Notes: a model not told the origin generated them from the letters alone. Shown: positions 1 through 7,247, counted from the first letter of the stretch. The stretch is DNA of 18,262 bases from Pseudomonadota bacterium (GCA_023390695.1 JAEWCJ010000363.1:1-18262); one strand, 5' to 3'. A program made the numbers and translations.

Positions 1-304
1 CCAGCGTCTCTTCGGCGGCGCGGGTCCGCGCCGCCTCGGCCAGACGCGCGAGGAAGCGCGCCTGATAACTGACATGTGCGATGACATGGCGCCGGCTCCA
101 GCCGGGCACCAGCGACGGCGCATCCAAGGCCTCGTCCGGCAGCTCCTTGAGCTTGCGGGCGAAATACGCGGTGCCGCGCCGCGCCCAGGCCAGTTCGCGG
201 GCCGGTGCCGCCGGCGAGTCGTAACGCGCGCCGGGACCGAGGCGCTCACGCAATTGCGCGAGCGCTTCGTTATCGTTGTTGGACGTCGTGCCGGGATTGA
301 CCAT
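1..304 (-). CDS. maleylpyruvate isomerase, DinB/MDMPI family (partial, C-terminus outside window)
   Basis: The first 101 residues are present; the rest lies beyond the left edge. The segment around residues 65-90 (PGWSRRHVIAHVSYQARFLA) matches the N-terminal helical-bundle signature of the mycothiol-dependent maleylpyruvate isomerase family. His77, in IAH, is in the position of the first zinc ligand of that family. The enzyme converts maleylpyruvate, the ring-cleavage product of gentisate, to fumarylpyruvate in the cytoplasm. The ATG lies 7 bp after the gentisate dioxygenase stop codon, so the two are almost certainly cotranscribed; the ribosome site is weak, which fits translational coupling. 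Proteobacteria normally lack mycothiol, so the thiol cofactor is an open question. The family call is fairly safe; the exact reaction is supported mainly by the gentisate neighbour. A fumarylpyruvate hydrolase gene would be expected further left but is not visible. Confidence 0.8.
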   Translation of the reverse strand, partial: MVNPGTTSNNDNEALAQLRERLGPGARYDSPAAPARELAWARRGTAYFARKLKELPDEALDAPSLVPGWSRRHVIAHVSYQARFLARLAEAARTRAAEETL

Positions 305-311
305 TTTCGGC

Positions 312-1412
312 TTATCGCTCGCCCGCTTCCACTTTGGTGCGCGCGAAATTCAGCCGTTCCATGATCGGCGCATCGGAGAAACGGAAGAGATCGAACTGCG
401 TGTCGGCCTGCAGCGACCAGGCGACCCATGACGGCACGACGAAGATGTCGCCCTTGTCGAGTTTCTTTTCGCTGCCGTTGAGGACGACAGATCCGGTGCC
501 TTCGAAGACCTGGAACACGGTCGAGCCCACTTCACGGCGGGACGGAGTGACGGTGCCGGCGCGCAGCCGATGGAATTCGGCGCGGATCGTCGGCATGACA
601 TCGCCGCCGGTCGTCGGATTGATGTAGCGCACGGCGGCGTGACCCTGTTCGACGGTGGCCGGCTGGCCTTCGTCCTCGAGCAGAAGCTGTTCGGTGAGTG
701 CGCGGTCAGTGTGCTCCCAGCGATAGGCGCCGATCGGCGAACTGACGGTGTCCTCCAGTTCGGACAGCGGCCGCAATCCCGGATGGCACCACAGGCGCTC
801 GCCGCGCGAGAATTTCGGCGTGGCGTAATCGGTCACGCGATCCGACCCGAATTCGAAGAAGCCGACGTCGTTCTGATAGGAGAACGGAATATCCAGCCCG
901 TCGATCCAGGCCATCGGCTTGTCGGTGCTGTTATGATGGCCGTGGAAATGCCAGCCCGGCGTCAGCAGGAAGTCGCCGCGGCTCATGCGCACCGGATCGC
1001 CGTTCACGACCGTCCAGACGCCTTCGCCTTCGACGACGAAGCGGAACGCGTTCTGCGCGTGCCGGTGTTCGGGCGCGGTCTCTTTCGGTCCGAGATATTG
1101 AATTGCCGCCCACAGCGTCGGGCTGATATAGGCGCGGCCGCCCAGTCCGGGATTGGCCAGGCCGATCGCGCGCCGCTCGCCGCCGCGGCCGACCGGGACA
1201 AGCTCGCCCGAGCGTTCCGCGAGCGGAAAGAGCTTCGACCATTTCCAGACATGCGGCACGGCCTTCGGATTGGGAACCACCGGCATGAGGTCGTCGAGCT
1301 GGGTCCAGAGCGGCTTCAGATATTCCGTCTCGAAATCGCTGTAGAGCTGACGCAATTCCGGCGTGTCGTCGGGCGTCATCATGTTGCTGCCGTGTGCCTT
1401 CGCTTCAAACAT
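312..1412 (-). CDS. gentisate 1,2-dioxygenase
   Basis: A 366-residue bicupin, a normal length for gentisate dioxygenases. It cleaves gentisate between the carboxyl and the adjacent hydroxyl carbon with O2 and ferrous iron, giving maleylpyruvate. The N-terminal cupin carries the iron-ligand pattern PEHRHAQ (His116, His118) followed by GWHFHGHH (His155 or His157). The C-terminal cupin (around residues 280-345) has no His cluster, as is usual for the non-catalytic half of this family. Other family-like stretches are NAFRFVVEGEG and DGLDIPF. The start is set by a strong AAGGAGA Shine-Dalgarno 5-6 bp before the ATG. It follows the MarR gene by 84 bp and precedes the isomerase by 7 bp, so it sits mid-operon in a 3-hydroxybenzoate to gentisate route. 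I see no unusual residues. A 1-hydroxy-2-naphthoate or salicylate dioxygenase of the same family is the main alternative. Confidence 0.92.
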   Translation of the reverse strand: MFEAKAHGSNMMTPDDTPELRQLYSDFETEYLKPLWTQLDDLMPVVPNPKAVPHVWKWSKLFPLAERSGELVPVGRGGERRAIGLANPGLGGRAYISPTLWAAIQYLGPKETAPEHRHAQNAFRFVVEGEGVWTVVNGDPVRMSRGDFLLTPGWHFHGHHNSTDKPMAWIDGLDIPFSYQNDVGFFEFGSDRVTDYATPKFSRGERLWCHPGLRPLSELEDTVSSPIGAYRWEHTDRALTEQLLLEDEGQPATVEQGHAAVRYINPTTGGDVMPTIRAEFHRLRAGTVTPSRREVGSTVFQVFEGTGSVVLNGSEKKLDKGDIFVVPSWVAWSLQADTQFDLFRFSDAPIMERLNFARTKVEAGER

Positions 1413-1496
1413 TTCGCTCTCCTTGGTCCTTGTTATCGGTTCGTGCAGCCTTCATTTTGCTGCGCTTGCTTGCGGTTCTTCCTTTCGTCACCGGCC

Positions 1497-1985
1497 TCAC
1501 GGCAGCCGATGCGGCGCGCGGCTGAGGCGGTTGTTGCCGTCGGCCATTTTCCTGAGCAATGCGCGAAGCTGGATGCGTTCGCGCACCGAAAGCGGCTCGA
1601 AAATGCGCTCCTGCACCTGCTGCACATAGGGCAGGGCGGCGCGCATCAGCGCGCGGCCGGCCTCCGTGATGGCGACGATCTTCGAGCGTTTGTCTTTCTC
1701 GGACGGGGTTCGCGTGATGAGGTCGCGCTCTTCCAGCTTGGTCAGGACGACGAGGATGGTGGTCCGGTCCAGCGCGATGGCGCCGCCGAGACTTGCCTGA
1801 TCCATCGGACCGAAGCGGTCGAGCGCGGCAAGCGCGCTGTATTGCGGCGGTGTCAGGTCGAACGTCCGGCACTCCTCGAGGAATACGGCGACGCCGATCT
1901 GATGACAGCGGCGCAGCAGATGCCCCGGCATGATGAGGAAGTCGTCATCGGCTTCCTGTGACGGCAGCGGTTGATTCAAGGTCAT
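1497..1985 (-). CDS. MarR family transcriptional regulator
   Basis: A 162-residue protein with a MarR winged-helix domain. The core stretch LTPPQYSALAALDRFGPMDQ (around residues 44-63) leads into the recognition region (ASLGGAIALDRTTILVVLTKLEERDLI) and the wing (TRTPSEKDKRSKIVAITEAG). Length and layout are normal for MarR dimers, which usually repress catabolic genes and release DNA when an aromatic acid binds. The ATG is the only start, because an in-frame stop lies 18 bp upstream. The gene sits between the 3-hydroxybenzoate hydroxylase (186 bp upstream) and gentisate dioxygenase (84 bp downstream), all on the same strand. I infer that it controls this pathway, probably through the palindrome at 3400-3423. 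The inducer is unknown; 3-hydroxybenzoate or gentisate would be reasonable. Confidence 0.9.
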   Translation of the reverse strand: MTLNQPLPSQEADDDFLIMPGHLLRRCHQIGVAVFLEECRTFDLTPPQYSALAALDRFGPMDQASLGGAIALDRTTILVVLTKLEERDLITRTPSEKDKRSKIVAITEAGRALMRAALPYVQQVQERIFEPLSVRERIQLRALLRKMADGNNRLSRAPHRLP

Positions 1986-2171
1986 GGCCGACCATCCCTG
2001 TCATGGGCCGCGGCGCTCGGCGCCTGTTGCGCGAGAAGGACACACGGCACGTCTGTTCGCTCCTTCCAACGGTTGACCCTGCGGTCGATTCCGGACCCTT
2101 CACAACGAACTCGTCGATCGTGGAACATCCGCCATGTCACCGCCAAACCGGCGTAATGTCCGAGGTCGCGC

Positions 2172-3377
2172 TTATTTCCTCACTGGATTCTTGAGCGCGG
2201 CCTGCGGGATGCCGGTCGCGCCATAAATCCATTCCAGACGGTCGTAATAGTTTTCCGGCGTCCAGGACTGCATGACGTGATTGCGGGCCAGGGCCGTCGC
2301 GCCGGCCGGGTGATAGATGTACTGACCGATCAGGCGCGAACTGAGCTGCACGCGCGCGGTGTGCGGCACGCGCATCTTCTGATAGGCGAGCAGCGCCGCT
2401 TCAATGTCGCCCGGATGGGCATCGATCATGTGCGAGAGGCAGACGCCGTCCTCCATCGCCATGCACGCGCCTTGCGCGAAATATTGCAGCATCGGATGCG
2501 CGGCATCGCCGAGCAGCACCACACGGCCATCCACCCATTTCTCGACCGGATCGCGGTCGCACAGCACCCACAATTTCCAGTTGGAGCCGTGCTCGATGAT
2601 TTTCTGCGCGCGCGGATGGATGTGCTCGAAGCCGCGCTTGACCTCTTCCACGGTCACCGGCTTGCCGGTGACCGCTTCCTTCACGTCGTTGTGGTAGGTG
2701 ACGACGAGGTTGAAGACCTTCCAGCCCTTCAGCGGATAATGGACGATGTGGCACTTCGGCCCGGCCCACAAGGTCGCCGCGTTCCAGCGCAGGTCTTCGG
2801 GCATCTGCTCGGTCGGAATGACGGAGCGGTAGGTCGTGTGTCCGGACACGATCGGCTCACCGTCCTGCAGCATCTGGGCGCGGATCGGTGAGCGCAGCCC
2901 GTCGGCGCCGATCAGTGCAGAACCTTCGACCGGATCGTGGCCCGCGCAGAACACGCGCACGCTGCTGCCGTCCTGCTCATAACGCTCGACCCTGTGCGAG
3001 GTGCGGATATCGACGAGGCCGGTGGCCTTTGCCGCGTCGAGCAGGGCGCTGTGCAGATCCGCCCGGTGGACCACGGCGTAGGGATTGCGGAAGCGCTTGC
3101 GGAACGGCTCGTCGAGCGGAATATGAACGATCTCCTCGCCGCTCAGCCCGTCCATCAGGCGGAGCTTGTCGATGAAGACGGCCTCCGCGCGCGCCTGGTC
3201 GCCGATGCCGAGCGCATCGAAGCAATGGAAGGCATTGGGGGCGATCTGAATGCCGGCACCAATTTCGCCGAGTTCGGGCGCCTGCTCCAGCACGATGGTC
3301 CGGATGCCCTTGCGGGCAAGGCCGAGTGCTACGGCGATCCCGCCGATGCCGCCGCCGGAAATGACGATGGGGCGCAT
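2172..3377 (-). CDS. FAD-dependent 3-hydroxybenzoate 6-hydroxylase-like monooxygenase
   Basis: A 401-residue class A flavoprotein aromatic hydroxylase. The Rossmann FAD motif is at residues 8-13 (GGGIGG), the DG motif at 158-166 (GADGLRSPI) and the GD motif at 290-295 (GDAAHP), continuing into MLQYFAQGACMAMEDG. That last stretch and the overall length fit 3-hydroxybenzoate 6-hydroxylases (RHA1 3HB6H/XlnD type), which make gentisate with NADH and O2. From memory, the Rhodococcus enzyme needs a paired His and Gln for para-hydroxylation; His213 and Gln302 here sit at about the equivalent places. A very strong AAGGAGG ribosome site precedes the ATG. It is the first gene of the gentisate unit, behind the promoter at 3405-3432. 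Salicylate 5- or 1-hydroxylase-like specificity is the alternative, but a gentisate dioxygenase in the same unit favours 3-hydroxybenzoate. Confidence 0.85.
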   Translation of the reverse strand: MRPIVISGGGIGGIAVALGLARKGIRTIVLEQAPELGEIGAGIQIAPNAFHCFDALGIGDQARAEAVFIDKLRLMDGLSGEEIVHIPLDEPFRKRFRNPYAVVHRADLHSALLDAAKATGLVDIRTSHRVERYEQDGSSVRVFCAGHDPVEGSALIGADGLRSPIRAQMLQDGEPIVSGHTTYRSVIPTEQMPEDLRWNAATLWAGPKCHIVHYPLKGWKVFNLVVTYHNDVKEAVTGKPVTVEEVKRGFEHIHPRAQKIIEHGSNWKLWVLCDRDPVEKWVDGRVVLLGDAAHPMLQYFAQGACMAMEDGVCLSHMIDAHPGDIEAALLAYQKMRVPHTARVQLSSRLIGQYIYHPAGATALARNHVMQSWTPENYYDRLEWIYGATGIPQAALKNPVRK

Positions 3378-3399
3378 GCCTTCCTCCTTGTATTATTTA

Positions 3400-3423
3400 T
3401 CAGCATTATGCGCATATCGCTGA
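3400..3423. promoter_or_regulatory. candidate MarR operator (24-bp imperfect palindrome)
   Basis: TCAGC and GCTGA arms flank a self-complementary ATGCGCAT-type centre; 10 of 12 base pairs match about the axis at 3411/3412, and two more pairs match further out (3396-3397 with 3426-3427). It starts 22 bp upstream of the hydroxylase ATG and covers the predicted -10 box and much of the spacer. This is the usual geometry for repression by a MarR dimer, and a MarR gene lies in the same unit. The assignment to that MarR is inference. Confidence 0.55.
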
Positions 3424-3432
3424 CTAAATCAA
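3405..3432 (-). promoter_or_regulatory. candidate sigma-70-type promoter of the gentisate unit
   Basis: Read on the minus strand, TTGATT (3427-3432) is followed after 16 bp by CATAAT (3405-3410). Four of six and five of six bases match the consensus boxes. The expected transcript start near 3398 leaves a short leader of about 20 nt carrying the strong ribosome site of the hydroxylase. The palindrome at 3400-3423 overlaps it. Confidence 0.5.
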
Positions 3433-3570
3433 CAGGGGATCTGGAAGGCTTCTAGCGCGCCCACTGCAGCGTAAGGCGGGCGGCCCGCGGCGCTTTGACG
3501 AGCCTATGTCCCCGCAAATGCGTTGGTGAAGCAGCAAGGCGCGGGTTTTCAGCGGGTCACGCGGAGGGGC

Positions 3571-3598
3571 GAGGAACACGGCCCGTGGCGTGTTCCTC
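3571..3598 (-). terminator. candidate hairpin terminator after the IclR-aldolase-cupin-DUF6282 operon
   Basis: A perfect 10-bp stem (GAGGAACACG paired with CGTGTTCCTC) with an 8-nt loop begins 8 bp past the DUF6282 stop codon. There is no T run after it on the minus strand, so it is a poor classical intrinsic terminator; it may be a 3' stabilising hairpin or act with Rho. The rest of the gap between the stop and the hydroxylase promoter shows no gene. Confidence 0.5.
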
Positions 3599-3606
3599 CC
3601 GCCTCA

Positions 3607-4545
3607 TCACTGGGCGGCAGACCCGGTGTCCAGTCCGAGCACCCGGGCCGCATTGGACGAGACCATCTGGCGGATGTCGGCATCCTCATAGCCGAGGTCG
3701 ATGCAGAGCCTGATGCCGCGGCGCAGACCCTCGAGCGGGCCGATGGTGCCGGTCTGTCCGAGATCGGAGCACAGGATGGTGCGCTCGACGCCGGCGGCGT
3801 CGATGTGCTTGCGCAAATCCTCGCCGTCGCAGGTCTTGAACTTCGAGCCTTCGACGAACATGCACAGCGAATGCTCGACATAGGCGCCCATCGCGGCAAT
3901 ACCGCGCACATCATTGAGGCTTGCATCGACGATGTCTTCGGGATGCGTGAGCACGAGCTTCTCGACGCCGCGCCGCTTCGCCTCCTCGAAGATCAGCCAG
4001 GTCTCGCTCACATGCAGGTGGCCGCTGGCCAGCACCATGTCGTTGCGGGCGATGATATCCAGCACTTCCTTGACGTCGTCGCGCACGCTCTTGTCGGCAT
4101 TGAGCACGGGAATGCCGGTGGCGGGCCGCATCTTCTGGGTTGAGGCCGGGTGCACCCAGTTCGACGTCTTTTCCCAGCGCAGATGGTTTTCCGCGGCGAG
4201 CGTCGGCATCCAGACGATCTTGCCGCCCATCGCCGCCGTGTGCTCGACCGCGTAAGGGTTGAAGCCGCCGACGACATTGTTCAGCACGATGCTGGACAAG
4301 AGTTTCGTCTTCAGTTCGGGATGATGCTTCCGGATCAGTTCGGCCGTCATCACGCCGCTATAATCGTGATCCTTGGTCACGATGGCCGCCAGCCCGGCGG
4401 CGGACGCCTCCTTCAGCAGATCGAGATGATCGATGGCGCGCGGCGCAATGGACGGACCGCTGTGCACATGCGGATCGATCGCCCCCTTCAGCAGATTTTC
4501 GATGCGTGTGTCGATGCCGGTCGCGGTGTCCTTTGTCTCACTCAT
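3607..4545 (-). CDS. DUF6282 family, amidohydrolase-fold metal-dependent hydrolase
   Basis: A 312-residue protein resembling DUF6282 proteins, a poorly characterised group with the amidohydrolase (metal-binding TIM barrel) layout. Visible metal-site candidates occur in the expected order: HxH in DPHVHSG (His26, His28), a Lys/His pair in VTKDHDYSG (Lys58, His60), GHLH (His176, His178), LTHPED (His201) and CSDLGQ (Asp261). The tail VSSNAARVLGLD is typical of amidohydrolases. No signal peptide is seen, so it should be cytoplasmic. The reaction could be C-N or C-C hydrolysis or decarboxylation; the sequence does not decide. The ribosome site GAGGACAG before the ATG is almost the same as that of the cupin gene, 48 bp upstream. 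It is the last gene of the IclR-led operon, suggesting a step in the same uncharacterised pathway. Confidence 0.75.
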   Translation of the reverse strand: MSETKDTATGIDTRIENLLKGAIDPHVHSGPSIAPRAIDHLDLLKEASAAGLAAIVTKDHDYSGVMTAELIRKHHPELKTKLLSSIVLNNVVGGFNPYAVEHTAAMGGKIVWMPTLAAENHLRWEKTSNWVHPASTQKMRPATGIPVLNADKSVRDDVKEVLDIIARNDMVLASGHLHVSETWLIFEEAKRRGVEKLVLTHPEDIVDASLNDVRGIAAMGAYVEHSLCMFVEGSKFKTCDGEDLRKHIDAAGVERTILCSDLGQTGTIGPLEGLRRGIRLCIDLGYEDADIRQMVSSNAARVLGLDTGSAAQ

Positions 4546-4593
4546 ACTGTCCTCATCTGAAAGCCGTGATCGAATGCGGGATGCTGCTCCGGC

Positions 4594-5454
4594 CTATCCC
4601 TGTTGAGGCATTGGATAGTCATCAGCGTTGAGCACGAAGCCGGGTTTCATGGAAAAATCCATGCGCGGCGGTCCGAAAATGTCGATCAGCCAGGTCGTGC
4701 CGTCGCCGACGTCCTGCGTCGTGTGCACCACGCTCGCGGGAATGACCAGAACGGACGGGCTCTCGTAATGCTCGTGCTCGTCCTCATTCCATTGGGTTTT
4801 GTTCGGCCCCCATGGATAGCGCAGATGATGCACGAACGATCCCTGCAGGGCGAGCGAGACCTGTTCGAAGTCGTCATGCCAGTGCGGGCTGAGCCTGGTT
4901 TCGTCGCGGCGCTTCGTCCATGGCTCGAACACGTTGATCATCAGATTGGTCGAGCGGAAGACGCGCATCTTCAGCGGGCTGGGATCCGGGCTTGCGATCT
5001 TGTCGAGCGGGTAATGGCGCAGACGATAGCCGCCGGCCGGCTCCGGCCACGGCACGAGCGGCGCCACTTCCGGCGCGCCGTCGGCATAAACGGCGCTGTT
5101 CATCGCCGCCGCGGTCATATCGGCGACCTTGTTTGAGAAGACGCGCGCAAGGACGCCGCCTTTCCGCACCGTCACCTTGCTAGTGCCGGGCGGCACGATG
5201 ACGAGGCTGTTTTCGATGAGGTCGAGGCGCTCGCCCGCGGCCTCGACGGATGCGGCCGTTCCCGGCGGCAGCAGCAGCATATATTCGTCGGGATTGTCGT
5301 CACGCGTCAGGACGGCGCCCGGAACCGCGTCGGTTGTGGCGACGACGAAATTCGCCGCGCGCGTGATCCAGTGCCGGGATCCGTCCGCATCGGTGATTTG
5401 CGGGCTGTCGGAATAATGCCGTGCATGGGTCGCCTTGCGTCTGGCCTCGCTCAT
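4594..5454 (-). CDS. two-domain cupin protein of unknown function
   Basis: A 286-residue soluble protein with two cupin-like halves. The first (residues about 30-110) has the cupin turns PGTAASVE and ENSLVIVPPGTSKV but no His cluster. The second (about 165-265) has a likely metal site, SPHWHDDFEQVSLALQG (His191, His193, with Asp194 or Glu197) and PASVVHTTQ (His244). A single occupied C-terminal site is the reverse of gentisate dioxygenase in this window. Members could be dioxygenases, isomerases or decarboxylases; I do not recognise a characterised relative. The ATG has GAGGA 8 bp before it. It lies between the aldolase (45 bp upstream) and DUF6282 (48 bp downstream) in one transcript, so it probably acts on an intermediate of that route. 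Confidence 0.7.
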   Translation of the reverse strand: MSEARRKATHARHYSDSPQITDADGSRHWITRAANFVVATTDAVPGAVLTRDDNPDEYMLLLPPGTAASVEAAGERLDLIENSLVIVPPGTSKVTVRKGGVLARVFSNKVADMTAAAMNSAVYADGAPEVAPLVPWPEPAGGYRLRHYPLDKIASPDPSPLKMRVFRSTNLMINVFEPWTKRRDETRLSPHWHDDFEQVSLALQGSFVHHLRYPWGPNKTQWNEDEHEHYESPSVLVIPASVVHTTQDVGDGTTWLIDIFGPPRMDFSMKPGFVLNADDYPMPQQG

Positions 5455-5478
5455 GTCCCTGTCCTCACTCTCGCTGTC

Positions 5479-5496
5479 GCACCGTTGCGGCGGTGC
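5479..5496 (-). other. short intercistronic hairpin between aldolase and cupin genes
   Basis: GCACCG (5479-5484) pairs with CGGTGC (5491-5496) around a 6-nt loop, immediately after the aldolase stop codon. There is no T run. It may tune mRNA stability or expression of the downstream genes, or may be chance. Confidence 0.25.
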
Positions 5497-5499
5497 ATG

Positions 5500-6270
5500 T
5501 CATTTCACGTCCGCGATCTCCGCCCGCGCCTTGGCCGCCGCCTGGCGCATCAGGCCCTGATCCGACGAATAGATGAAGGCGCTGGCGCCGATATCCCGCA
5601 TCGCCTGCGCATCGGCTTTGTTGCCGACAAAGACCATTACCGGCTTGTTTGCTGCGCGCGCCGCCCTGGCGACGTGCTCGGCGGCGGCCCGAACCTCGGG
5701 CGCATCAGACGTGGCCGCGCCCATGGCGACGGCGAGATCGCCGCGGCCGATGAAAAGCGCGTCGATCCCGTCAACCGCCGCAATGGCGTCCACCTGCGGA
5801 AGCGCTTCGGGGTCCTCGATCTGCGCGACGATGACCGTGACCGAATCCGCGTGGGACACGTGTTCGCCGAGCGCGCGTCCGCCAAAGCGGCCGGCCCGGG
5901 GAGAATTCGAGAAGCCGCGCTTGCCGTTGGCGTATTTGCAATGGGCGACCACCTGCCGCGCCATCTCGGCGCTTGCAACATGCGGCACCAGCAGCCCGTC
6001 CGCGCCGCAATCGAGCGACGACAGCAGGTGCCACGGCTGGGCCGATGCCACGCGCACCAGTGCTGCAGTTTGTGCCGCGCGCGCCGCAACGATGGCCTGG
6101 TCGATCGCATGCCGGTCAAAAGGGGCATGCTCCTCGTCGATGACGACGAAGTCAAAGCCGAGATCGCCGAAAATCTCTATCGCATGTCCGGTCGGCGTCT
6201 TGATGAAAGTGCCGCTCAGCTTGCCGCCGGAGCCGAGTCGTTGCCGGAATGAGGAAGGCATAGGCATCAT
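5500..6270 (-). CDS. HpcH/HpaI-family class II pyruvate aldolase
   Basis: A 256-residue protein of the usual HpaI length. These enzymes cleave or form 4-hydroxy-2-oxo acids, giving pyruvate (or oxaloacetate) plus an aldehyde, using a divalent metal. Visible family motifs are VVIDEEHAP with the catalytic His48, VRV with Arg73 (pyruvate binding), the ADGLLVPHV segment, QIEDPEAL with metal ligand Glu152, and ALFIGRGDLA with metal ligand Asp178. The IGRGDLA variant differs slightly from the more common IGPxDLS. The ATG overlaps the IclR stop codon (ATGA), so translation is coupled to the regulator; a second in-frame ATG follows directly. Its place in an IclR-controlled operon suggests the last, carbon-releasing step of a catabolic pathway. 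Substrate side-chain length cannot be read from the sequence. Confidence 0.88.
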   Translation of the reverse strand: MMPMPSSFRQRLGSGGKLSGTFIKTPTGHAIEIFGDLGFDFVVIDEEHAPFDRHAIDQAIVAARAAQTAALVRVASAQPWHLLSSLDCGADGLLVPHVASAEMARQVVAHCKYANGKRGFSNSPRAGRFGGRALGEHVSHADSVTVIVAQIEDPEALPQVDAIAAVDGIDALFIGRGDLAVAMGAATSDAPEVRAAAEHVARAARAANKPVMVFVGNKADAQAMRDIGASAFIYSSDQGLMRQAAAKARAEIADVK

Positions 6271-7100
6271 TTTCCTGACGGTTGTTTTCGTTGCGCAGGC
6301 ATGGCCGGACAGGCTTCGCGGTCACGCGAATAGCCGAGCATTGTGGAGATGCGCTCGGCGGCTGCGATGGTCTGGTCGATCTGCTCTTGTGAAGGTTCGG
6401 GCCCGATAAACTGGGTGAGATCGACGATGCCGACGGCGCCGACCATGATGCCGTTCGCATCCAGAACCGGCGCGGCGAGGGCATTGAGGCCGATCGCCAC
6501 CTCGTCGGGGGCCACGGCCCAGCCATGTATCTTGATGCTCGCGATATCCCGTTCCAGTTTCGCCGTGTCGACGATGGTCCGCGGCGAATAGCGCTCAAGT
6601 TTCGAGCTGAACACCCGCTCCCGGATATGCGGCGAACCGAATGCGAGTGCGAGCTTGCCCTGCGCCGAGGCATGAAACGGCAGCAGCGAGCCCTGCCGGA
6701 CGCCGATTTCGATGGTGGAGTTTCCGGAAACCGTCGCGAGCACGTGCATGCCGCCGTCCTCGACCTGGGAGTAGACGGCAAAGTGCCCGAGGCTGTCGCG
6801 CAATTCCTGCAGGATGCGGGTGACGAAGCCGACGATATTGAAGCTGTCGTTGACGCGACGGGCCAGCGCCACGAGGCGCGGGCCGATCTCGTATTTTTCC
6901 GAATCCGCGGTCTGCACGACATAGTCCTGCTGGACGAGCGTCTGCAGGTGCCGGTGCACGCGGCTTTTTGTCGTGCCGAGCGCCTGGGCCAGCGCCGTGA
7001 CGCCGACGGGCTTCCGGCTTTCCGCAAGATATTCGAGGGTCCGCAACATGATCACGGCGGCCTGGACGCCGTCATGCATGGGGCCGCTGACTTTCGGCAT
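6267..7100 (-). CDS. IclR family transcriptional regulator
   Basis: A 277-residue regulator with an N-terminal winged helix-turn-helix (residues about 10-75; ALAQALGTTKSRVHRHLQTL is the HTH core) and a C-terminal effector domain (HASAQGKLALAFG, GWAVAPDEVAIGLNALAAPV, then GAVGIVDL). The ATG at 7098-7100 is chosen because the domain begins just after it and a longer reading frame would run across the divergent promoter. IclR proteins sense small organic acids and bind as dimers or tetramers. The gene heads the aldolase-cupin-DUF6282 operon, overlaps the aldolase by 4 bp, and faces the dehydrogenase gene. Two palindromes at 7126-7164 are its likely operators, giving autoregulation and control of both arms. 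Confidence 0.92.
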   Translation of the reverse strand: MPKVSGPMHDGVQAAVIMLRTLEYLAESRKPVGVTALAQALGTTKSRVHRHLQTLVQQDYVVQTADSEKYEIGPRLVALARRVNDSFNIVGFVTRILQELRDSLGHFAVYSQVEDGGMHVLATVSGNSTIEIGVRQGSLLPFHASAQGKLALAFGSPHIRERVFSSKLERYSPRTIVDTAKLERDIASIKIHGWAVAPDEVAIGLNALAAPVLDANGIMVGAVGIVDLTQFIGPEPSQEQIDQTIAAAERISTMLGYSRDREACPAMPAQRKQPSGK

Positions 7101-7129
7101 TGACTCGTTCTGCCTGTGGAGCCTATGTT
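7100..7129 (+). promoter_or_regulatory. candidate promoter for the dehydrogenase-TctC arm
   Basis: TTGACT (7100-7105) is followed after 18 bp by TATGTT (7124-7129), matching five and four of six consensus bases. The first palindrome (7126-7137) overlaps the -10 box. The leader would be about 110 nt. Confidence 0.4.
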
Positions 7130-7137
7130 TCGAAACA
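7126..7137. promoter_or_regulatory. candidate IclR operator 1
   Basis: TGTTTCGAAACA is a perfect 12-bp palindrome in the divergent IclR/dehydrogenase promoter. It is made of the half-site TGTTTCG and its complement overlapping by two bases, and it covers the -10 box of the plus-strand promoter. Confidence 0.6.
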
Positions 7138-7165
7138 CAATACAATGTTTCGTAGATCGAAACAA
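7137..7165 (-). promoter_or_regulatory. candidate promoter for the IclR operon
   Basis: Read on the minus strand, TTGTTT (7160-7165) and TATTGT (7137-7142) are separated by 17 bp. The second palindrome fills the spacer. The match is moderate, so this is a position guess rather than a firm call; the leader would be about 30 nt. Confidence 0.3.
7146..7164. promoter_or_regulatory. candidate IclR operator 2
   Basis: TGTTTCG (7146-7152), five bases, then CGAAACA (7158-7164): a perfect 7-bp inverted repeat using exactly the half-site of operator 1. The inner halves of the two sites also form CGAAACA-8-TGTTTCG, so four half-sites alternate across 39 bp, suiting an IclR tetramer. Confidence 0.6.
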
Positions 7166-7247
7166 CAGTCAAGCAAAGACGCCAAGCGGCCTGCCGGAGA
7201 ATTTCGACAGAGCGCGCCACCCGGCAGGTGAGGACCGGACTTCGGAC

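Noticed and set aside
570..1961. Long plus-strand open frame (463 codons) across the gentisate dioxygenase and MarR genes
   Set aside because: It is antisense to two clear gene families and has His/Arg-rich, domain-free composition typical of GC-rich shadow frames.
1986..2171. Small frames and short GC stems between the hydroxylase and MarR genes
   Set aside because: Stems are only 4-5 bp and the frames have no domain; I see no separate MarR promoter that stands out.
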